From positions 7,957,501 through 8,021,500 of the forward strand of contig JAIUCV010000011.1 in the NCBI GenBank assembly GCA_026724425.1: DNA of 64,000 nucleotides, written 5' to 3'. Of this stretch, positions 24,396 through 35,894 are shown one piece after another; the stretch's first letter is position 1, and each line of letters opens with the position of its first letter. The notes under the pieces were generated by a model. It had not been told where the DNA came from, did no database searches, and saw only the letters and a list, made by a program, of their open reading frames with translations. This stretch comes from Erythrophleum ivorense. Taxonomy: Eukaryota; Streptophyta; Magnoliopsida; Fabales; Fabaceae. The position numbers were made by a program, and so were the translations under genes.

Positions 24396-24642
24396 TTGAC
24401 CCTTCTTACAGTAACTTTGAATTTTCATTTGAGTGGTCACACTAATTTTTATTTTATTTTGAGTGCAAACCGAACAACTCTTCCGTTAGACACACCAATC
24501 ATCGCCGCCACCACCACCACCACCACGGCCACATCCCCTTCTGAAATCATCCACTTCACCCTCACCCGGATCCCCAAACTAAGCTACCCATAACCCATCA
24601 CTGCCTTCTCTGCTTCCCCTCTCTCTCTGCGCTCCCGATGCT
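24396..24642 (+). promoter_or_regulatory. Presumed 5' leader and proximal promoter of CALS12
   Basis: Base composition shifts from AT-rich to C-rich at about 24480, with a (CAC)n tract near 24506-24527. A W-box core (TTGACC, 24396-24401) is present; WRKY control would fit a pathogen-responsive callose synthase, but one W-box is weak evidence. TATA-like strings lie near 24302-24310. The start site is not determined. Confidence 0.35.
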
Positions 24643-24646
24643 ATGA
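24638..24646 (+). promoter_or_regulatory. Two-codon uORF overlapping the CALS12 start
   Basis: ATG-CTA-TGA begins 5 nt before the main ATG (24643). Its stop codon shares bases with that ATG (ATGCTATGAG). If transcribed as expected, a scanning ribosome meets this start first. Initiation here would terminate on top of the main start and could allow local re-initiation or repression. Confidence 0.7.
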
Positions 24647-27600
24647 GTCTTGGCCAACGTCACCCACCGGCTTCCAGTCAAAGCCGGCCAGGTCCGTTTC
24701 CAGATGATGAAGTTTACAACATCATCCCAGTCCACAACCTCCTCGCCGACCACCCTTCTCTCCGGTTCCCGGAGGTGCGCGCCGCTGCCGCCGCCCTCCA
24801 TTCCGTTGGTAACCTCCGTAAGCCCCCTTTCACCCAGTGGCTTCCTCATATGGACCTCCTGGATTGGCTCGCCCTTTTCTTTGGCTTTCAGAGGGAAAAC
24901 GTTCGGAACCAGCGGGAACACCTTGTGCTTCACCTTGCAAATGCCCAGATGCGCTTAACCCCTCCTCCCGATAACATTGACACTTTGGATGGCACTGTTC
25001 TGCGAAGATTCCGGAAGAAGCTCTTGAAAAACTACACCAATTGGTGCTCTTATTTGGGAAAGAAATCCAACATTTGGATTTCCGATCGCCGAGGGGCCTC
25101 TTCCGATCAGCGACGAGAGCTGCTTTATGTCTCCCTCTATCTCCTGATCTGGGGTGAGGCTGCTAATCTTCGATTTGTCCCTGAATGCCTCTGCTATATT
25201 TTCCATCACATGGCCATGGAGCTGAACAAGATCTTGGAGGATTACATCGATGAGAATACCGGCCAGCCCGTGCTGCCCTCAATTTTAGGGGAGAACGCGT
25301 TCCTGAACTGTGTGGTGAAACCCATTTATGAGACTATAAAGTCTGAGGTAGAGAGTAGTAAAAATGGTACTGCACCTCACGGTGCTTGGAGAAATTATGA
25401 TGATATAAATGAGTATTTTTGGAGTAAAAGGTGTTTTGAGAAGCTAAAGTGGCCTATCAATGTTGGAAGTAACTTCTTTGTGACATCCAGTAGGGCAAAG
25501 CATGTGGGTAAGACTGGTTTTGTGGAGCAGAGGTCGTTTTGGAATTTGTTCCGGAGTTTCGATAGGCTTTGGGTGATGTTGATACTGTTTCTCCAAGCGG
25601 CAATTATTGTTGCTTGGGGGCAGAAGACATATCCTTGGCAAGCATTGGAGGAAAGGACTGTGCAGGTCCGGGTTTTAACAATTTTCTTCACTTGGAGTGG
25701 ATTGAGGTTTCTGCAGTCTTTGCTTGATGTAGGGATGCATTATAGGTTGGTTTCAAGGGAGACTATGGCGCTTGGAGTGAGAATGGTCCTGAAATGTGTC
25801 GTTGCTGCAGCCTGGCTTATTATCTTTGGTGTATTTTATGGGAGGATATGGTCGCAGAGAAACCAAGATGGGAAGTGGTCAGCTGAAGCAGATAGGCGGG
25901 TGGTGAATTTTCTTGAGGTTGCACTTGTTTTTATCGTTCCAGAGCTCCTAGCTTTAGCCCTGTTCATAATTCCTTGGATTAGAAATTTTATTGAGAGCAC
26001 AAATTGGAGAATTTTTTACGTGTTATCTTGGTGGTTTCAGAGTAGATCTTTTGTTGGTCGTGGTTTGAGAGAAGGTCTTTTAGATAACATTAAATACACT
26101 TTGTTCTGGATTGTGGTGCTTGCAACAAAGTTTTGTTTCAGTTACTTCCTTCAGATTAAACCCTTGATTGCTCCATCAAAGGCAGTGTTGGGCCTTAAGG
26201 ATGTTAAGTATGAATGGCATGAGTTTCTTCATAACAGCAACAGACTTGCTGTTGGCTTACTGTGGCTTCCTGTTGTTTTGGTCTATCTGATGGATATTCA
26301 GATTTGGTATTCAATATATTCATCTTTAGTTGGGGCGGCTGCGGGGTTGTTTGCACACTTGGGTGAGATTCGAAATATGCAACATCTGCGATTGAGATTC
26401 CAATTTTTTGCTAGTGCAATCCAGTTTAATCTTATGCCAGAGGAGCAGTTGTTAAATGTTAGGGGGACATTGAAGAACAAGTTTAAGGATGCCATCCACA
26501 GGTTGAAGCTCAGGTATGGGCTTGGCCGGCCGTACAGGAAGCTTGAATCTAACCACGTTGAGGCCAAGTTTGCTTTGATCTGGAATGAGATAATTATGTC
26601 TTTCAGGGAGGAGGATATCATCTCTGACCGAGAGGTTGAGCTGCTGGAGCTCCCACCAAACTCTTGGAAAGTCAGGGTGATACGATGGCCATGTTTTCTT
26701 CTCTGCAATGAGTTGCTGCTGGCACTCAGTCAGGCCAAAGAACTAGTTGATGCTCCAGATAGGTGGCTTTGGAATAAGATATGCAAGAATGAGTACAGGC
26801 GCTGTGTTGTCATTGAAGTATATGATTGTATCAAGCACTTGTTCCTTGAGATTATCAAACCTAATAGTGAAGAGCATTCTATTGTGACAGTCATGTTTCA
26901 AGAAATTGATCACGCTCTTGGGATTGAGCAATTCACTAAAACATTTAAAACGACTGCACTGCCCCAGCTACACAACAAGTTGATTAAACTTGTTGAGTTA
27001 TTGAACAAGCCCCGGATAGATTCTAACCAATTGGTGAATACCCTTCAGGCCCTTTATGAGATTGCTATCCGAGATTTTTTCAAGGAGAAAAGGAATGCTG
27101 AACAGCTAAGTGAGGATGGTTTGGCTTCACAAAATCCAGCTTCCTCAGGGGTTTTACTATTCGAAAATGCCATTCAGTTGCCTGACACCAACAATGAGAA
27201 CTTCTATCGGCAGGTTCGGCGGTTGCACACTATTCTCACCTCCAGGGACTCAATGCAAAACATCCCTGTAAATCTTGAAGCTAGACGGCGGATTGCTTTC
27301 TTCAGTAACTCACTTTTTATGAATATGCCCCATGCTCCTCAAGTTGAGAAAATGATGGCTTTTAGTGTTTTAACCCCTTACTATAGTGAAGAAGTATTAT
27401 TCAGCAAAGAACAACTTAGAACTGAGAATGAAGATGGGATTTCGATCCTGTACTATTTGCAGACTATATTTGATGATGAGTGGAAGAATTTTATGGAAAG
27501 GATGCGGCGGGAGGGGATGATGAATGACAGTGATATATGGACTGACAAACTTAGAGATTTGAGGTTTTGGGCATCCTACAGAGGCCAAACACTGTCTCGG

Positions 27601-29949
27601 ACTGTTAGAGGAATGATGTATTATTATCGGGCCCTTAAGATGTTGGCTTTTCTGGATTCTGCATCAGAAATGGATATTCGAGAAGGCTCACGTGAACTTG
27701 GTTCAATGAGGCGAGATAGTTTAGATGGTTTTAACTCTGCAAGGTCTCCTTCCTCTAAGAGTCTAAGTAGAGCAAGCAGTTCTGTAAGTTTGTTATTCAA
27801 AGGCCATGAATATGGGACTGCTTTAATGAAATTCACATATGTGGTTGCTTGCCAGATATATGGGACTCAAAAGGAGAAAAAGGACCCCCGTGCAGATGAA
27901 ATATTGTATCTCATGAAAAATAATGAAGCCCTTCGGGTTGCCTATGTTGATGAAGTTACCACTGGGGATCAGAAGGAGTATTACTCTGTTCTTGTCAAGT
28001 ATGACCAACAATTGGAAAAGGAGGTGGAAATATATCGCATAAAGTTGCCAGGTCCCTTGAAACTTGGAGAAGGAAAGCCAGAAAATCAAAATCATGCCAT
28101 CATCTTCACTCGTGGTGATGCCGTTCAGACCATCGACATGAACCAGGACAACTACTTTGAGGAGGCACTTAAAATGCGGAATCTCTTAGAAGAATACAAG
28201 CATTACTATGGTATTCGGAAACCTACTATTTTAGGAGTCAGAGAACACATTTTTACTGGTTCTGTTTCCTCTCTTGCTTGGTTCATGTCAGCTCAGGAAA
28301 CAAGTTTTGTAACCTTAGGACAGAGAGTTTTGGCAAATCCTTTGAAAGTTAGAATGCATTATGGCCATCCAGATGTATTTGATAGGTTTTGGTTCTTAAC
28401 TCGAGGTGGTATCAGTAAAGCATCTCGAGTGATCAACATAAGTGAGGACATTTTCGCTGGCTTTAATTGCACTCTCCGTGGAGGTAATGTCACACACCAT
28501 GAATACATTCAGGTTGGAAAGGGAAGGGATGTTGGGTTGAACCAAATATCAATGTTCGAAGCCAAGGTTGCCAGTGGAAATGGGGAGCAAGTTTTAAGCA
28601 GAGATGTCTACAGGTTGGGCCATAGGCTTGATTTCTTCCGCATGCTCTCATTCTTCTACACTACTGTGGGATTCTTTTTCAACACAATGATGATAGTTCT
28701 GACTGTATATGCTTTTTTATGGGGCCGACTATATCTTGCTCTTAGTGGTGTTGAAGCTGCTATGGAAAGTGACAGCAATAACAATAAAGCACTAGCTACC
28801 ATTTTAAATCAGCAGTTCATCATCCAACTTGGTTTTTTCACTGCCCTTCCCATGATTGTGGAGAATTCCCTTGAGCATGGGTTCCTTCAAGCTATCTGGG
28901 ATTTCCTTACAATGCAGCTCCAGCTTTCATCAGTTTTCTACACATTCTCTATGGGTACTCGTAGCCATTTCTTTGGCCGGACAATCCTTCATGGTGGGGC
29001 AAAGTATCAAGCAACTGGTCGTGGATTTGTTGTAGAGCATAAGAGTTTTGCAGAAAACTATAGACTATATGCTCGTAGCCATTTTGTGAAAGCAGTTGAA
29101 TTAGGGTTGATACTTATAATTTATGCATCACACAGTCCTGTAGCAACTGACACATTTGTTTATATAGCCATGACCATCTCTAGTTGGTTCCTAGTTGTAT
29201 CATGGATTATGGCACCATTTGTGTTCAATCCTTCAGGCTTTGATTGGTTAAAGACTGTGTACGATTTTGATGATTTCATGAGCTGGATTTGGTACCATGG
29301 AAGTGTGTTTGCTAAAGCTGAACAGAGCTGGGAAAGATGGTGGTACGAAGAGCAGGATCATCTAAAGGTAACTGGCCTTTGGGGAAAGCTATTGGAGATA
29401 ATTTTGGACCTTCGGTTCTTTTTTTTCCAGTATGGAATTGTCTATCAGCTGGGTATTGCTGACGGAAGTACCAGTATTGCTGTTTACTTGTTATCTTGGA
29501 TTTATGTGTTTGTTATCTTTGGGTTTTATATGGCAGTATCATATGCCCGGGACAAATATGCAGCAAAAGAACATATCTATTATCGGCTGGTCCAATTCCT
29601 TGTCATTATTCTTGTAATACTTGTGATAATTGCCTTGCTGGAATTTACTGAATTCAAGTTTGTGGATATTTTTACAAGCCTGTTGGCATTCATTCCCACA
29701 GGCTGGGGCCTCATATTAATTGCCCTAGTATTCCGGCCATTTCTGGAGTCCACCATCATGTGGAATGGTGTTGTTTCTGTGGCTCGTCTGTATGATATAT
29801 TATTTGGGGTCATTGTTATGGCACCTGTGGCATTATTATCATGGTTGCCAGGGTTCCAGTCTATGCAGACCAGAATTCTTTTCAATGAAGCATTCAGCAG
29901 GGGCCTCCGGATATTCCAGATTGTTACAGGAAAAAAATCTGCAGGTTAA
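24643..29949 (+). CDS. CALS12: Callose synthase, CALS12/GSL5 (PMR4) type
   Basis: A single uninterrupted exon encodes 1768 residues, close to the roughly 1780 of Arabidopsis GSL5. The enzyme makes beta-1,3-glucan (callose) from UDP-glucose at the plasma membrane. The GSL5 type provides wound and papillary callose and contributes to pollen callose. The amino end (LLADHPSLRFPEVRAAAAAL at 32-51) and the GSL5-like carboxy end place it in this clade. The FKS1-type amino domain is at about 126-270 (WGEAANLRF). A cluster of about six membrane helices follows at 307-573, then a large cytosolic catalytic loop to about 1333 with SRTVRGMMYYYRAL, TILGVREHIFTGSVSS and ISEDIFAGFN (1266-1275). The carboxy-terminal membrane helices are at 1334-1750. 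Being intron-poor is typical of the GSL1/GSL5 pair, unlike the many-exon callose synthases. No stop or frameshift is seen, so it looks functional. Confidence 0.96.
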   Translation: MSLGQRHPPASSQSRPGPFPDDEVYNIIPVHNLLADHPSLRFPEVRAAAAALHSVGNLRKPPFTQWLPHMDLLDWLALFFGFQRENVRNQREHLVLHLANAQMRLTPPPDNIDTLDGTVLRRFRKKLLKNYTNWCSYLGKKSNIWISDRRGASSDQRRELLYVSLYLLIWGEAANLRFVPECLCYIFHHMAMELNKILEDYIDENTGQPVLPSILGENAFLNCVVKPIYETIKSEVESSKNGTAPHGAWRNYDDINEYFWSKRCFEKLKWPINVGSNFFVTSSRAKHVGKTGFVEQRSFWNLFRSFDRLWVMLILFLQAAIIVAWGQKTYPWQALEERTVQVRVLTIFFTWSGLRFLQSLLDVGMHYRLVSRETMALGVRMVLKCVVAAAWLIIFGVFYGRIWSQRNQDGKWSAEADRRVVNFLEVALVFIVPELLALALFIIPWIRNFIESTNWRIFYVLSWWFQSRSFVGRGLREGLLDNIKYTLFWIVVLATKFCFSYFLQIKPLIAPSKAVLGLKDVKYEWHEFLHNSNRLAVGLLWLPVVLVYLMDIQIWYSIYSSLVGAAAGLFAHLGEIRNMQHLRLRFQFFASAIQFNLMPEEQLLNVRGTLKNKFKDAIHRLKLRYGLGRPYRKLESNHVEAKFALIWNEIIMSFREEDIISDREVELLELPPNSWKVRVIRWPCFLLCNELLLALSQAKELVDAPDRWLWNKICKNEYRRCVVIEVYDCIKHLFLEIIKPNSEEHSIVTVMFQEIDHALGIEQFTKTFKTTALPQLHNKLIKLVELLNKPRIDSNQLVNTLQALYEIAIRDFFKEKRNAEQLSEDGLASQNPASSGVLLFENAIQLPDTNNENFYRQVRRLHTILTSRDSMQNIPVNLEARRRIAFFSNSLFMNMPHAPQVEKMMAFSVLTPYYSEEVLFSKEQLRTENEDGISILYYLQTIFDDEWKNFMERMRREGMMNDSDIWTDKLRDLRFWASYRGQTLSRTVRGMMYYYRALKMLAFLDSASEMDIREGSRELGSMRRDSLDGFNSARSPSSKSLSRASSSVSLLFKGHEYGTALMKFTYVVACQIYGTQKEKKDPRADEILYLMKNNEALRVAYVDEVTTGDQKEYYSVLVKYDQQLEKEVEIYRIKLPGPLKLGEGKPENQNHAIIFTRGDAVQTIDMNQDNYFEEALKMRNLLEEYKHYYGIRKPTILGVREHIFTGSVSSLAWFMSAQETSFVTLGQRVLANPLKVRMHYGHPDVFDRFWFLTRGGISKASRVINISEDIFAGFNCTLRGGNVTHHEYIQVGKGRDVGLNQISMFEAKVASGNGEQVLSRDVYRLGHRLDFFRMLSFFYTTVGFFFNTMMIVLTVYAFLWGRLYLALSGVEAAMESDSNNNKALATILNQQFIIQLGFFTALPMIVENSLEHGFLQAIWDFLTMQLQLSSVFYTFSMGTRSHFFGRTILHGGAKYQATGRGFVVEHKSFAENYRLYARSHFVKAVELGLILIIYASHSPVATDTFVYIAMTISSWFLVVSWIMAPFVFNPSGFDWLKTVYDFDDFMSWIWYHGSVFAKAEQSWERWWYEEQDHLKVTGLWGKLLEIILDLRFFFFQYGIVYQLGIADGSTSIAVYLLSWIYVFVIFGFYMAVSYARDKYAAKEHIYYRLVQFLVIILVILVIIALLEFTEFKFVDIFTSLLAFIPTGWGLILIALVFRPFLESTIMWNGVVSVARLYDILFGVIVMAPVALLSWLPGFQSMQTRILFNEAFSRGLRIFQIVTGKKSAG

Positions 29950-30829
29950 CTTGTAACGTAAGGTAATATTTGTTCATATGTTTTACTGGAGATTTTTGTG
30001 TTCTTACTTGTTATTTTGGTGTGGTTGCTCTTGTCTGTTAATCTTTTGCTAATAGACAAGTTTAACAAGACAAAGATAAACCTTTTTACTTTCGGGCCAG
30101 AACTACATTTTTTTTCCTTGTGCAACTGATAGTCTAGATTCTGAGTCATGCAAATGAGTGAACAGTTTATCTTCAATGCATAAATGATTAAGCAGGCAAT
30201 AAATACCTTCATCACATGTTTATGACATGATCATTCAATTCACTTTTTCTCTATGTTAAAATATAGAGCAGGGAATGAGTTTTACCATTCACATATGTTG
30301 ATTTTTTTTTTAAATTTTTGGGGGTTGATTTTAAAATGTTGAAACAATTTCGAGCTTGTGTATTCTGTACTTGTCTACGGTTCTTTTTAACCTTGAAATC
30401 CCTTATCAGTGTGCATTTTATCTGATGCTAACTTATTGGTTCCTTTCTGACTGGTGAAGGCTTTTGCTGTGCCTAAGAACTAGTAATTTATATTTATTTT
30501 AATAAGGAGTGTCTGCTTCTGAAACTTTTCTGGCAATTGTCCTGTCATTTGCTTTATTACTGTAATGAATGCATATAATGAGCTGATGCATGATTCTTAT
30601 AGTGGGCATCTGGGCATAGATATGTGAAATTGTGAGTTGTTTTGAACAATGGAACATGAGTGGGTTTGAAATTTCAGATCCTCACGCTTTAATTCAGTGG
30701 GAAGATAATGGTAGTTTTCATCTTAGCGTTCAGCAGTTTCTAACACCTTATGATTTTTTACCAACCTTAAGAACCATATATTGGTGAGGGTGAATGGTCC
30801 CCGTGCCTTTTTCTTTCTTTGGGTAGGTT

Positions 30830-30897
30830 GAGAGAAGAAAGAAGAGAAGAGAAGGGGAAAAAGAAAAAAAAAAAAGAAAGGGGGGGGGGGGGGGAGG
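30830..30897 (+). repeat. Polypurine tract ending in a run of 15 G
   Basis: A pure A/G stretch ends with G at 30880-30894. It lies inside the presumed 3'-UTR intron of CALS12. It could form triplex or quadruplex structures, and the homopolymer length may be inexact for technical reasons. Confidence 0.85.
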
Positions 30898-31958
30898 CTC
30901 ATTGAATGTGTCCTGTTATGGTTTCCCTAAAGCCATTTGTAATTTTGTATAGTTGACACATAAATACATAAAATGTGAATTGTGTAATATTTTAGTCCCT
31001 GACCTGTACAAATGATCATTATAGACATGTTCCTGCTAGAAAGTTGGCGGGAGGACACGAGTTTGTAGTGACTACCAAGCAAATGATAGTCTCGTACTCT
31101 TGGGAGAGATCTTAATAAATAATTTGATTTAGAATTGAAAATTTATTGATGCTTATATTTGAATAATTTGATCAATTGTAGTTTCTTCTATATACATCTA
31201 TGGTGTGTAATATTTTTTTTAGGGGTGTATATTTATATTATATATGAAAAGGAGCCGATACTATTCCTGGGTGCTTTCTTGTTAAATTATATGTTCAAGC
31301 TGTCTGTCTCATCTGAACCAGGAGAGGCCCCTACAGTGCCTCAATATTATTTTCTTCAAATGTACAAGTTTCTAAACATTTTGAGGGTGATAATATATCT
31401 ATTTTTTGGGGTAAGCTGTAATTTAACAGCAAGTCTGCTTTTTTATTAATAAACACCTATATATCATAACTTAATATGTTTAACTCACTCCATCAGACTC
31501 ATGGTTTTTATGCCAGTGGTGTTAGACAAAGTCACTGCTGGGAAGTTGGCCTCCAGTGCCTTGTCACTAAGGGAGAACCTTGTGATTTTATGTGAAGTAT
31601 ACGTTTTGTTGTGGGGGCCCGCACTTTTTTGTAGTATCATATGGCGGCTTTTCCTTTCACTGTGTCTGGGTGCTTGTTGGCTGTGCTTACATGAAAACTT
31701 CCTCTAATTTCAGTTTATCTGAGATATGGTTATCATGATTACCTATGCACAGAGTCTTCTAATGGGGGCTTACCCTTTTGCCTTGTCTGATTATATGTCT
31801 GATTCATTTCGACGAGGACCTCTATCTATTGAACCTTCTGGCTGTTTTTGCATGTGAATTCTGTCCTCTTTTGGTGCCCCTCGTATATTTGTTAGTGTAC
31901 CTGCGGCAAGTTCCGTCCCCTTTTGAGATATTAGGTATAATGTTATCTCATATTTTTC

Positions 31959-32228
31959 GGTATCTTGGATACCATGGTAATAGATACTAGGGTATACAAA
32001 ATCATGGAATTTAAGATTCATATGTCTAGTTTGGCAATTGAAAGTTGTTACCAAAGTATGATGAAAGTTAATAAAGTTAAAATTGGTGTTACGTGGGAAG
32101 TGAGATTTCCATGGTTTTTGATAGCATCCAAAATGATGTTATTTTATGTATTTTTGGATCGCAACAAGCATCTTGGGTACTACTGTACCAAACAGGCTTA
32201 TTGGATGCCACATAATATCCAAGATACC
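31959..32228. mobile_element. Inverted-repeat MITE in the CALS12 3'-UTR intron
   Basis: GGTATCTTGGAT (31959-31970) and its exact reverse complement ATCCAAGATACC (32217-32228) bound a 270-bp non-coding segment. The similarity continues inward imperfectly (ACCATGG against CATAATAT and flanks; GTTTGG near both ends). I could not assign a clear target duplication, so the superfamily is open. Confidence 0.65.
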
Positions 32229-32540
32229 AAAGTCTAAATGACGGTATTAATACATGCTTAGAGCTTGCTTCCTTTGAAACTTCCATGTGACTGAAATAAA
32301 CTATCCTTGTCTTTATGTAGTTTCTATTAAAAAGGTTTGCATGTTGTTTGCAGGTTTGACGTTGGAATGAGATGAAGCTGTAGAAGACGAAGAATAGAAC
32401 GGCGTGAGTTTTAAATTTTTATAGATTTGTGAGAGTTATTATTGGAGTTGGTGGCTGTGATATTTTGTTCATATTCACTGCGGAGAGAACACCATGTTTT
32501 TTCACCTCTTTCTTTGTGGGCTATATTCATTATTGTAATT

Positions 32541-35453
32541 AGTCAATTCTCATTGTGCTTTAACATCCCTAACAACTCAACAAGGAAGAGCTTTTTGCAT
32601 TGACCACCGGAATACTTGTTTACAGTTCGATAGTAGGGAAGTCAATATTTAATTCAATTTTAAATGAGTTTTAAAATTAAAGCTCGCCATTTGGGTTTGG
32701 CCTAATTCATTTTAGTATCTAGTATGGTTAAAAATGAGTATTGGATGGTTAAATTTTTTTTAAAAAAATTTATTGTAGAAATTATAAAATGGTCTTTAAG
32801 AAAAAAGATTTTTCATATTAGCTTTTATAATATTACATTTTGTTTTGGAAAAAATTAAAATTTTTATAAAAAATATTTTCATTTTTTCATTTAAATTTTG
32901 GGTTAAGTTAATATGGCACTCAGTGTCTGCATCTCAAATTTGTGGCTTGGTTTGGATTTTTGTTTGTTGGTTAGGCTTAATTTAACTGGATTTAGGAAGG
33001 CACATGGCCCCATGTCCACTCTTATCCATAAAATGGTTAGTATGTTTCACATTTGTTATCCTAATTGTTTTAAAATGTATGTAGATTTTTTTATATATAT
33101 TATGTTATATTTTAGTTTAATTTAAAATATTTTGACTAAAATATTTTTTATTAATTTAATTATATATACATGTTTTCTATGGTTAAATTTAATGAAAATA
33201 AAATTTATTCTATCTTATTTTTATTTGTATATATTTGAAAATAAATTTTATTTATTTTTTTAATATTTGAATATGATATCTAATTAAAAATTCGAAGTAG
33301 AAGAGAAAGCACCGAAAAAGAAAAAGAAGAACAAAGAGGAGTTTTTATTCATTTCCTAATCCTTTCATACATTATGTTTTTGGTTAAAAAAAAAACGCTA
33401 ATATGTACCTCTTGGACAAACTCAACTAAGTAGCCAGAGCTAATAAATTTAAGTAACTAACAAATTTATGTTAAATACAAGAATATATTTGCGTTATGAG
33501 ATTGCAACTTGATGTGACGTGGTTTGGTTCTGGTGTAATGTTTTGCATACGTTTTGAGATATGCTGCTGCTGAGCTTTCTATCATTAATTGTGAAAGAGT
33601 GGTGGAGGCTGGCTTCATAAGCCACTAGGTGAGTTGAGCCATAAGCTGCTCACGAGCTGACTCGGCTCATTTCTCTGTTTGAAATACTGATCCTCTATGG
33701 CTGTATTTGAAGTCCATTTTATGGAAGCTTTTGAAAATGTATTTGGGTAATAATAGCATGGTTTGTAGACCACAACCAAGTCTTCGGAATTAGAATTATA
33801 ATATTATTTTCCAAACATCACGTGATGCATCAATATGCAATGGCCAGATACAAGTAATAGATTTAAGTAAAAGTTTTTACACATTTGTTATCAAAATTTT
33901 TAATTAAAATATGCATGTAGAAATAATTGTTTGAAAGACTTAATTTTTTGATATTAAGCTATAAAAAAATATCTATTTATCATATTTTGATCAAAAAAAT
34001 TAATAACAAACACTTAAAAATTAGACTTAAATTTCATTTAGAATTCAATTTTTACATGTAGGACTTACATGCAAAACAAAGTTTAGCCATTGCAACTATC
34101 CATTATATTATATATAATAAAAGTCAAATATGTGCGCAGAATTGCTATAAGTAGATGGTTTCAAGAGGCTCCATTTTAATTAACTTTTCAGCGTGGATAT
34201 TTGCTTAATATTAAAAAAGAATTATCTTATATTTAAAAGTTTAATAAAGAGATAAATAAAAAAATAACTAAATTTATTATAATGATAAGTATTACTTAAA
34301 ATATAAAATATTAAAGAGATAAAAATGAAAGTAGATCAATAAAAATTTTATATCAGCCATATGACAGAAAATGATAAGCATATATCTAAAATTTATTTAT
34401 TTAAATGATTTTAAAATTTTGATCATGAGGTAAATAAAACTCATCAAAATTTGTGGTAGAATCTTATTTATAATGAATTTGTTTTTATTTCTCATTTATC
34501 TAATTTTGTTTAAATTTAAATTTATTTTTTTATTTGTTATATTTAACAATATAAATATCTTTACCTATAAACTCTTCATATATCTATATGATTAATACTC
34601 AACGTGCTGACTATGACACATTTTTCCTGCTTCGTGAGAAGTAACCAAGAATTGGGGCATCAATGCTGGCTAGATTTCTTTTGATTATATGTATTACGTA
34701 TATTCTTTTTCTTTGTTCTATTTATTGAATATAGACATTTCTATTCTAGAGAATTATATATATATATATATATGTATGTATTGTTTCTTCTCCTATTAAC
34801 GATTATTTGTTATTAATGCTTTAATTTATTTTTTAATTATAATTTATTTATTTATTTAAATTAATTTAATAATATTCTTCCATAACTAAGTAAAAAAAAA
34901 ATAGTAATAATAAAAAGTGAAAAAAAGCAGTGAATGAAAAAACCAATATATATGAGAGAGAGAGAAAAAAAAAAAGACAAGATGTTTACAAAGAAGTAAA
35001 AAGACTAAAATGTTGCCTACATTGCATATAATCAGATCTATTCGTGGGTTGAATACCTTGCCTGGCTTGATAGAATTGGCCTGAAAAGAAAGAGTTTGAA
35101 AAAAAATATGAATCCATTTGCAAAAAGCTTGAATATAAAATAGGTTAAACTTAAACTTTTTTTTTTTTCAAATCCAAGCTCAGCAACTTTTTTTATTATA
35201 TTATTGTAACAATTTTAAATTTTATCCAAATCTTTCTTAGTTTTTCTTCTCCTTTACCTTTTCTTTTTGAATAGAATTTGGGTATCAATTATTAATACAA
35301 TTTAAAGAAATAATACAATTTTCAATATTAGTATCGTTATAATTAAAATTTAAATACTAAATTGTGCATTCAAGTGTGAAAATAATAGAGTTTCATAATT
35401 GAAGTAGAAAAAATCAAGTAAAAATTAACTACATCTATAGATAGTGGATAATT
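32541..35453. other. Intergenic DNA, no gene seen
   Basis: AT-rich DNA after the presumed end of the CALS12 transcript. It includes a TA microsatellite at about 34755-34772. The short frame at 32913-33125 shows no domain. Confidence 0.5.
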
Positions 35454-35461
35454 ATTATGTT

Positions 35462-35886
35462 CAGTGGCGGAGTCAGGACCGTGATCCAGAGGGTGCAATT
35501 TAATTTTAAAAATAATAATTAAAAATTAGAATTTTTTCTATTTTTTCTTTCAAAAAGAGTGGATTTCATTATAAAAATAAACTATAAATAATGATATTTA
35601 TTTTTTTATAAAACTAATATTAAATAGGTTTAAAAATTTTTGTTAGAATTTATTGGATTTGAGTTAAGTTATCACATATTTTAAAAAGTTTTAGACTCAA
35701 TTATATTTAGATTTGATTTAGGTTAAGAATCAAGTGGATTCAAAATATAAAGATATAAAGAGTAAGGAGTACAAAATATTAAAAATAGGGATACCAAATA
35801 CTAAAACTTATATCCCTTACTTATAATTCTTTTCAAAGTGAGGGGGTGCATATGCACCCCCTCAAACAAACATGGCTCCGCCGCTG
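35462..35886. mobile_element. hAT-type MITE with perfect 8-bp target duplication
   Basis: The 425-bp element starts CAGTGGCGGAGTCAGGA and ends TGGCTCCGCCGCTG, terminal inverted repeats with few mismatches. It is flanked on both sides by ATTATGTT (35454-35461 and 35887-35894). An 8-bp duplication and CAG...CTG ends are the signature of the hAT superfamily. The inside is AT-rich and non-coding. Near the right end, GGGGGTGCATATGCACCCCC is a perfect palindrome. Confidence 0.92.
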
Positions 35887-35894
35887 ATTATGTT

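Larger units (their letters stand above)
29958..32353 (+). other. Probable 3'-UTR intron of CALS12
   Basis: Just after the stop codon are donor candidates AAC/GTAAGG (29958) and AAG/GTAATA (29963). TTGTTTGCAG/G at 32344-32354 is a good acceptor with a preceding T-rich stretch. An alternative donor GCAG/GTTAAC at 29945 would instead change the carboxy end from -AG to -AGLTLE. A junction within 15 nt of the stop would not be expected to trigger decay. The intron is inferred, not proven. Confidence 0.5.

Noticed and set aside
24598..24933. Antisense frames across CALS12 (also 25395-25691, 26298-26708 and others)
   Set aside because: They are shadows of the conserved sense frame with no independent features.
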